From Proteles cristata cristata (Eukaryota; Chordata; Mammalia; Carnivora; Hyaenidae), in NCBI GenBank assembly GCA_017311185.1, contig JAESUZ010005462.1:3844001-3908000 (forward strand): DNA of 64,000 bases. Reading direction: 5' to 3'. Below the pieces are notes generated by a model. The model was not told the origin of the DNA. It searched no databases and was given only the letters and a program-made list of their open reading frames with translations. Below, piece after piece: positions 57,549 through 64,000 of the stretch. Within the stretch, counting starts at the first letter, position 1, and the number at the start of each line of letters is the position of its first letter. The translations under genes were made by a program, and so were the position numbers.

Positions 57549-58360
57549 ACTAACTTTTCTTAACTCTTGTTGGTTTTCCTGATAGCACACAGAACTGTTT
57601 ACTTGGTTGGTTCCTGAGACCCTCCTTCAAACGGATTGGGATGATATTATTTCCTTGAAACTACTGCACTCATAATTAAAACACCTACTAAACCACACCC
57701 CTTGGGCACTGATGCTGGCTTGAACTACATGTGGGTGTTCTACTTCCTCTCCTCAGTTCCTATGTTTTTATGTACATGCCTCGAGTTCCAGATTCTCCTT
57801 CCATTCTGGTCACTGAGGTTTCAGATGCCTCCAAATAGAGCCCTCAAATGAAGTGAATGGACTTGAACGAACAGGTACAGCCTTGCCAGATGCAGAGTTT
57901 GACAGTCTGACCTTGAGGGAAGTGGGAAGGTGGTGGGGCATGGGAAGTAAGGAGTCAGCTCAGAGACTATCATTTGGTTAGATGGCCAAGAATGTGTGCT
58001 CTCCTCTGAGGTGTGAAGAAACCTGTTCAAGCAGCAGGCAAATGTCCCCTCTGTGGGAGAGAGTTGAGGCAGGTTCAGTCCTCATGATCCTACTACACCT
58101 TCCTCCAGCATTTTTCCACAAACATACCACTTACCTGGAGTTCTCCAACCTCTGAGGGTGTTGAGTCCTATTTGTTCTTGAGCCCTTCCATATGTTGCAC
58201 CTCAGCCCGGAGTCCACTACCGCTTTGTCCTAGGCATATACCACTTTTGTAGCCATAAAAAGCATTTTAATTAAAACATTTATGATCCAGCGTTCAGACA
58301 AGGCCTAACCTTACGTATTATTTTCTATGTGCAGAAACAACTCACTGGTATGTGTAATTG
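57549..58360. other. No recognised feature
   Basis: Unassigned single-copy looking DNA. Confidence 0.4.
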
Positions 58361-58376
58361 CTGCCTTTTATTTTAT

Positions 58377-58585
58377 TTTTTATTTTTTAAGGTTTATTTA
58401 TTTTAAGAGAGAGAGAGAGACAGAGAGAGTGAAAGAGGTGGGGGAGGGGCAGAGAGACAGGAAGACAGAGAATCCTAAGCAGGCTTTGCTATGACAGCCA
58501 GGAGCCTGATGCAGATCTCAAACTCACAAACTGAAAGATCATGACATGAGATGGATGCTTAGCTGACTGGGCCACCCAGATGCCC
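58377..58585 (-). mobile_element. CAN-SINE
   Basis: Minus-strand SINE with a GA-rich stretch. Probable TSD ctgccttttattttat / ctgcttttttaattttat at 58361-58376 and 58586-58603. Confidence 0.92.
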
Positions 58586-58729
58586 CTGCTTTTTTAATTT
58601 TATATTTAATATCAACTTCTGTTCCTGAGGAAGCTTAATGATTCCCTTTCAGAATTTAAAGTATTCTGTAGAGTTGTATAAGGTCACAAAGCAACATCAG
58701 TCTATCTTCAACCTCTTTCTCATTCACAT

Positions 58730-58875
58730 CTTCAGTCATCTTTCCTAAAAGAAAGGTCAGTTGATGTCATGCCCTCTGCTAAAAAGTATGCTTGAATCCA
58801 AACAGACTTAGGAACAAAGCCCAATCACCTGGAACCATCCAGGTCCTCCAGGAATGGACTGAGCACAGAGAGCCT
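58730..58875 (+). repeat. L2-like fragment
   Basis: 'gatgtcatgccctctgctaa' followed by 'acaaagcccaatcacctgga' and 'catccaggtcctccaggaat' resembles the L2 region just before its 3' end. Confidence 0.5.
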
Positions 58876-59046
58876 TTCCAGTTTCCCATCCCTCCCAGCC
58901 CTCCTCCAAGGTGGGAGACCAGTGCCATGTGCAAGAAGAATATTAACTTTTAGTGTAGATACTGCAAATACAGTCTAAGATGGCCCTTAGGTTTTTGGGT
59001 GGTTTCAAAGTCTGGTTCATAGTAGTCCTATATTCAAGTAAGCCGG

Positions 59047-59230
59047 GAGTTCTCAACCTCAGCTTTATTGACTCTGGGACCAGATCATCTTTGTTAGGGG
59101 GAGGTGTCCTGTACATTGTAGGATGTTTACCAGTATCTCTGTTCTCTACCCACTAGACACCAGTAACACCTTCTTCCCCAAATGTGACAAACAAAAATGT
59201 CTCTGGACACTTGGATGTCCCCTTAGTTAG
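59047..59230 (-). mobile_element. MER20-like hAT fossil
   Basis: 'agttctcaacctcagcttta', 'tgtacattgtaggatgttta', 'ctctacccactagacaccag' and 'aaaatgtctctggacacttg' appear in the order of a reversed MER20-type element. Confidence 0.78.
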
Positions 59231-59405
59231 GTCCTACCTAAGAGAATGAATTGCTCCTTGTTAAGAATCTGAGACAAATATAATAACTAAGAGTTTTTTT
59301 TGTGGGGGGGATAGGATGGGGAGATGGCAGTACATAGATGGGATACCATGCCCTGTAACATTTTATATGATGCATCATCACTGGAGGCAGTTCATTTTTT
59401 ATTTA

Positions 59406-59489
59406 AAGTAAGCTGTATGCCCAACTTGGGGCTTGAACTCATGACCCTGAGTCACATTGCTCTACTGAGTGAGCCAGACAGTCACCCAA
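59406..59489 (-). mobile_element. Very short tRNA-derived SINE
   Basis: 84-bp minus-strand SINE holding only the tRNA-like part and a short tail ('gggcttgaactcatgaccct', 'gagtgagccagacagtcacc'). TSD about 15 bp: ttcattttttattta at 59391-59405 and ttcatttttatttat at 59490-59504. It lacks the CT-rich stretch of the other SINEs here, so it belongs to another, older CAN-SINE type. Confidence 0.82.
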
Positions 59490-59504
59490 TTCATTTTTAT
59501 TTAT

Positions 59505-60857
59505 TCCAAAAATTGTGTGAGAGGAAAAAAAAAAGTATCCACGTTTTCAGGTAGTTCTTAAATTAAAATGTATGTGTGATTCTCTTGAGGTCAAACTAAT
59601 GAATATTTAGTACTTTCAAAACAATAGGTGTATCTGTCCTAATGTCCCTAAGAGGTCTCACATTTGAATGCAAAAAGCAACTGCATTGAGAGCCTCTTGT
59701 GCTATGCTATTCCATTTGAGGGTGTCACACAGCCATAAAAAATCTTTTCAGTCAAAATGTGGATTACCGTATTAACTTGTTCTAAGCTTCTAGTGAGGAT
59801 CTCTCACTTGAGTGTAAGTTTGGGGCATGTAGGTTTAAGCAAAGCAGTTTATATAAGATGGGCCTGCCAGTTTGTTAATCTAGATTTACCAAGGCATTAA
59901 GGAAAGGGGAGGTTCACTTCAACAAATCAGGAGCTGTTGACAGGAGAAAGGAAGATAGCATCTTAAATTGTTATCCTGTTTTGGAATGCACCTAGGATTT
60001 TACCTTGATAGCACTTTCTAACTGCTCTTCTGACTTTGGAGCTGTTTCAAGGAAAGTTTTGACACTGGATTCCTATATTCTTATTGTGCTTTCCACTGGA
60101 AATGCCACTTCTTCAAGTTGTCTTATCTATCTAGCTACTTTATAACCTTTGAATGGGAACCACCCTAAAGATTACAACAAAAATTAAATCAATAAAGAAC
60201 ATTTCTCCTGCCATAAAATGTCCCTAATTCATGCAATGACAGGCTCAGCTGGTAGAGAGTTGCATCAGGCACTTGCACAAACTGGGAAGAACTATTGTCC
60301 GTGTCAGCTCCACTTGCCCTTGTCTTTTTACTTGTAAAACAGGGGACATATGAAGACTGTTTCTATCTTTGGGGGAGGCTAGAAAGAAATGTTAGACCGA
60401 GAGCTTTAAGTATTTCAGAGATTCAAACCTTGTAACTAGTATTGTGTTAGGTCAGCTTTGTGCTGGGAACGAAATTATAGTACTTTGGACATCTCTTTGC
60501 CAAATTAGCAGTAAATATGTTCTTAAAGGTCTACTGAGTTGGATCTTGTGATGTAATGTTATTAAAGGAATGCCATTGTCAAGACTGCTAGTGTTTAGGC
60601 CCTCCTTATCAATGAATCCAAGTTCAATAGATTATTTCTTGCTTTGTGTACATGGCTGAGTCAGGTGCTAGGCACTCCTTTCCCTCTGGCATCTTTTGGA
60701 ACCCTAGAGTAGCCCTGGATTTTATTAAGTGCAAGCATTGCTGGCTCTGCAGCCCTCTGGCACTGGGAATGATGGAAGATAGGATGGTATTGCCAAACAT
60801 CCCACCTTAGATTGGGTTAAAAAAATGCTTTATTTTTAATCCTAGATTACCTCCCTG
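59505..60857. other. No recognised feature
   Basis: Single-copy looking DNA without supported features. Confidence 0.4.
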
Positions 60858-60865
60858 GCTCACTT

Positions 60866-61113
60866 TTTTTAAATTTATTTTTTATTTTATTTTTTTTTAC
60901 AAATAGTTTATTGTCAAATTGGTTTCCATAAAACACCCAGTGCTCATCCCCACAAGTGCCCTCCTCCATGCCCATCCCTCCCCCACATCCATCAGTCCTC
61001 AGTTTTTGTCAGCATTCAAGAGTCTCTTATGGTTTGCCTCTCTCCCTTTCCCCCACCATTTCCCATCTTCTTCTCCCCCATGTTCCTCAGTTAAGTTCCT
61101 CCTAATCCTCCTG
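60866..61113 (-). mobile_element. 5'-truncated L1 tail
   Basis: Minus-strand L1 3' UTR of about 245 bp, with T-rich tail at the left and a C-rich tract. Short TSD ctcactt at 60859-60865 and 61115-61121. Confidence 0.92.
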
Positions 61114-61482
61114 ACTCACTTCTAACAAGCGTGAGGCAGTGGATGTATAGGAATTCTGCACCTATAAGTCTCTGCGTTTGATTTTTCTCCCCCACATATG
61201 TTGTCTCAGAGAAAATTGGCCACTATGAGGTAGGCACTCTGAATGATGAGAAACTCCTTTTCTTAGCAATAAGAAAGGGATTCATTTAGACCTCTTTTGT
61301 TTCTAGTGTTCTAATACTTTTAGTTTATTAGAGCAACTGGGTACATATGTCTGTAAAAGCAGATCAACTAGTTGAAGTCAGGATGAAGAGATTGCCTTCT
61401 CTGTATTTCTGGGGATGTTTACTTTGGGAAAAATATTCTTATTTGCCCTTCTTTTACACATTGAGACTACTTTTGTCTGCAG
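61114..61482. other. No recognised feature
   Basis: Unassigned DNA between the L1 tail and the hAT fossil. Confidence 0.4.
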
Positions 61483-61698
61483 CAGAAGTTGGCAAACCAT
61501 AACCCTCAGGCCAAATCTAGCCTTCTGCCTGCTTTTATAAATAAAGTTTGAACATGGTCTTTTCATTCATTAACATACAATCTGTGGCTACATTTATACA
61601 ACAATGGTATAGCTGAGTTGTTGGGACACAGACCCACGTGGCCTGCAAAGCCAAAAATATTCACTATCTGTCAATTTACAAAAGCTTGCTGACCCTTA
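61483..61698. mobile_element. hAT-type DNA transposon fossil
   Basis: Left end 'cagaagttggcaaaccataa' and right end 'aaagcttgctgacccttag' are imperfect inverted repeats. Inner blocks 'ctgcctgcttttataaataa' and 'tggcctgcaaagccaaaaat' match a common non-autonomous hAT family of mammals, whose name I am not sure of. Confidence 0.65.
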
Positions 61699-61719
61699 GT
61701 CTAGAATATCATTCATCTA

Positions 61720-61866
61720 GTGATATTTGTCGAAACTCTACAACATGCCAGGTTCTTTACAAGGTATTAGGGCATAAAGAGAAACCAATACCTGTCTCTA
61801 ACTTAAAAATTCACAGCCTAGTGGTGAAAGAACCAGAGGCTGCTTTATTAAAAACAAAAGCAATAA
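61720..61866 (+). repeat. Ancient LINE-derived fossil
   Basis: 'ctacaacatgccaggttctt', 'tattagggcataaagagaaa' and 'aaaattcacagcctagtggt' are a diverged copy of the same fossil type as 18960-19140. Confidence 0.5.
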
Positions 61867-61884
61867 TACAAACAATAAGATGAG

Positions 61885-62119
61885 GGGCGCCTGGGTGGCT
61901 TAGTCGGTTAAGCGTCCGACTTTCGCTTGGGTCATGATCTCGCGGTTCGTGGGTTCAAGCCCCGCGTCGGGCTCTGTGCTGACTGACAGCTCAGAGCCTG
62001 AAGCCTGTTTCAGCCTGTGACTCCCTCTCTCTCTGACCCTCCCCTGCTCACGCTGCCTATCTCTCTCTCTCCTAAAAATAAATAAAACATTTAAAAAAAA
62101 ATTTAAAACAAAAAAAAAA
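61885..62119 (+). mobile_element. CAN-SINE, young-type copy
   Basis: Plus-strand SINE with an intact A box, B box GGTTCAAGCCC and a long A-rich tail. Perfect 17-bp TSD acaaacaataagatgag at 61868-61884 and 62120-62136. Confidence 0.97.
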
Positions 62120-62289
62120 AACAAACAATAAGATGAGTTGTTAATTTTTTAAGCACACTAATGATGATTGTTCTGTCCTATTCTATTTATTTTATGTGTA
62201 TGGGATATGGCTACATGGCTTGTAACATTTCTCTTGTCCATACTAGATTTCAATTTTCCTTAGAGCAATGGAAATGTCTGTCAGTAGGA

Positions 62290-62665
62290 TAAAAAAAATT
62301 AACTTTATTCATATCATAGCCCTGCTTAAACATTCCATCCATATCCATCTTTTTCAGCTTAAAGGAGGCCTTTAAGCTGTGGTTTTCTGTGGTTGCCAAG
62401 GCCTTCAGTAATCTGGCTGCTGCTTTTCCATCCAGCTATCCCTGAGACTAGCCATCTCTCATACTCTACATGTGCTTACAGGTTTTTTGGTTTTTCACTT
62501 TTATGCACGTTGTTTTTTGGTTTTTTGTTTGTTTGTTTGTTTGCCTGAATGGCACCATCCTGTCCCTGGGCTTTCCTGTCTACCCACTGAATTCCTACTT
62601 TCTTTTCAAGGCCTTGTTCAGCATCATCTCCTCTTAGTCCTTTTTTAGGCAATCATATTTAGACT
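62290..62665 (+). repeat. L2 fragment
   Basis: 'ccctgcttaaacattccatc', 'ggccttcagtaatctggctg', 'ttttcaaggccttgttcagc' and 'tttgtgtgaataccatagtt' follow the L2 3' region. A (GTTT)n run (62526-62542) has grown inside it. Confidence 0.65.
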
Positions 62666-62716
62666 TTCTTTGTGTGAATACCATAGTTTGTATATAAACC
62701 TAGGACTAAATTTATT

Positions 62717-62937
62717 TATTTTTTAAAGTTTATTTTGTGAAAGAGAGAGAGAAAAAAAAAGAGTGAGTTTGGGGGAGGAGCACAGAAAGAGAGATAGAAA
62801 GAGAGAGAGAATCTCAAGGAGGCTCCACACTGTCAGCACAGAGCCCAACACAGGGCTTGAGCTCATGAACTATAAAATCATGACCTGAGCCAAAATCAAG
62901 AGTTGAGTGCTTAAATGACTGAGCCACCAGGTGCCCC
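62717..62937 (-). mobile_element. CAN-SINE
   Basis: Minus-strand SINE. Head 'actgagccaccaggtgcccc'. Probable TSD aaatttatt at 62708-62716 and 62938-62946. Confidence 0.93.
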
Positions 62938-62975
62938 AAAATTTATTATACTGTATTGCAAATATTTGTCTATGT

Positions 62976-63190
62976 CAGTGGTTGTCTCTGGGGGCTAGGG
63001 ATAGCTATTTTGTTCTCCAGAAAACATTTGGCAATATCTGGAGATGTTTTTGGTTGTCACAACTTGGGAGGAGGTACTCTAGTGGTAGAGGTTAGAGGTG
63101 TGGCAAAACATCTTGACACACAGGGAAGCCCCACAACAAATGGTGATCTGGCCCCAAATGCCAAAAGTGCTGAGACTGAGAAACTGGTCT
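62976..63190 (+). mobile_element. MER20-like hAT fossil
   Basis: 'acatttggcaatatctggag', 'tttttggttgtcacaacttg', 'cagggaagccccacaacaaa' and 'gctgagactgagaaactgg' follow MER20 order on the plus strand. Confidence 0.85.
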
Positions 63191-63204
63191 ACCTATATGT
63201 TATT

Positions 63205-63420
63205 CCTACTAAACTGAGTTCCCCATCAGTAAGGATTGAGTCTTATTATCCTTTGTAGATTTAGGATATGACACACAGTAGGCACTCAAGTCTTGTTCAA
63301 AGAATGAATATCTTCCATTTATCTCTTATTCTAAATCCATAGCACAGAGCTAGATTCATAGCAGGTGCCAATAAACACTTGTTGATACATTGTTTAACTG
63401 AAGGAATGAGCGGATAAAGG
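63205..63420 (+). repeat. L2 3' end, partly duplicated
   Basis: 'atatgacacacagtaggcac' followed by 'tcaagtcttgttcaaagaat' is the end of an L2. A second similar unit ('catagcaggtgccaataaac', 'acttgttgatacattgttta') follows at about 63335-63410. Confidence 0.6.
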
Positions 63421-63798
63421 AGGAAATACCCTTGCTTCTAATTTGGTGACCAAATCAGGTCCTGGGAATTTTCAAATGTCCTGGGAATTTTGCACAAACA
63501 CATTGCTTTCTGATCAAATTAACTTCCTTCAGGTTAATCCTAGTTTCAGGTTTAAAAATTCTTTTTTTTGCTTAGAATGATTATTTTTAGAAGAACTTTG
63601 TCTTTTCCAACCTCCCAGTTTCCACACAGGTAAAGGAAGTAAGACAGGACAGAGGTGCTTAGGCTGCTAAGTAAAGTCAGTTGAGGGGCACTCCTCCCCA
63701 CCTTAAGGCCTTGCAAGGGAACAAAGTGTTTGGCCAAGCATTGTTAGTGGGCTCATCTGGAAAGTATGCCTTTTGAAAAGGGTGGGGGGGTGATGCGA
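63421..63798. other. No recognised feature
   Basis: Unassigned DNA with a short G-run at about 63781-63790. Confidence 0.4.
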
Positions 63799-64000
63799 GG
63801 AGCACCTGGGTGGCTCAGTTGATTAAGCATCTGACTTTTGATCTCAACTCAGGTTATGACCTCACAGTTCATGGGGGATTGAGCCCCATGCTGGGCTTTG
63901 TGCTGACAACACAGGACCTGTTTGGGATTCTCTCTCTCTCTCTCTCTCTCTACTCTCTCTATGCTCCTCCCCTTCCCTCTCTTAAATAAATAAACTTAAA
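63799..64000 (+). mobile_element. CAN-SINE at right edge
   Basis: Plus-strand SINE starting 'ggagcacctgggtggctcag', with 'gactttt' in place of the later variants and a (CT)n run at about 63930-63950. It reaches the AAATAAATAAA tail at the window end, and its right TSD lies outside. Confidence 0.93.

Overview
The window is nuclear DNA of a carnivoran mammal, almost certainly a feliform (cat, hyaena, mongoose or civet lineage). The evidence is about twenty copies of the tRNA-derived CAN-SINE in its feliform version (head GGGGCGCCTGGGTGGC, a CT-rich 3' stretch and an AATAAATAAA tail), together with carnivore-type LINE-1 elements whose 3' ends share one recognisable sequence. I cannot say which family. 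No intact protein-coding gene is supported. Nearly all long open frames are L1 remnants, antisense shadows of L1, or low-complexity runs. This is intergenic or deep-intronic sequence built from repeats of different ages.

Layout. 1-5810: a minus-strand L1 (L1-A) whose 3' end lies left of the window, carrying a nested L1 tail and a nested SINE, followed by a plus-strand L1 tail with clear target-site duplications (TSDs). 6.5-20.8 kb: mostly single-copy DNA with old MIR, L2, MER5/MER58-like and MLT1-like fossils, five SINEs, microsatellites, and a homeodomain-motif cluster near 11.0-11.1 kb. 20.85-23.17 kb: an old plus-strand L1 interrupted by a younger L1 tail and a SINE, with a possible 3' transduction. 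23.2-33.4 kb: quiet sequence with MIR and MLT1 fossils and two SINEs. 33.4-36.8 kb: an old minus-strand L1 holding three SINEs and another L1. 38.07-38.85 kb: an L1 with a 5' inversion. 38.9-49.5 kb: fossils, SINEs, simple repeats and one exon-like island near 41.2-41.4 kb. 49.49-56.45 kb: a nearly full-length minus-strand L1 (L1-B) with both ORFs broken and a GC-rich 5' UTR of about 1.9 kb. 56.5-64 kb: SINEs, MER20-like and other hAT fossils, L2 pieces and a short L1 tail.

The most interesting observation comes from comparing the two long L1s. L1-A lacks about 1.56 kb of the 5' UTR present in L1-B. The missing block in L1-B (54735-56296, minus strand) begins with a perfect GTGAGT donor and ends with a pyrimidine-rich tract and CAG acceptor, and L1-A is joined at those bases. 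This fits an L1 RNA that was spliced in its 5' UTR and then retrotransposed, the event called SpIRE in human L1. Other points worth checking are the twin-priming inversion with a templated palindrome mutation, the homeodomain cluster, the exon-like island, and a set of similar, apparently young SINEs.
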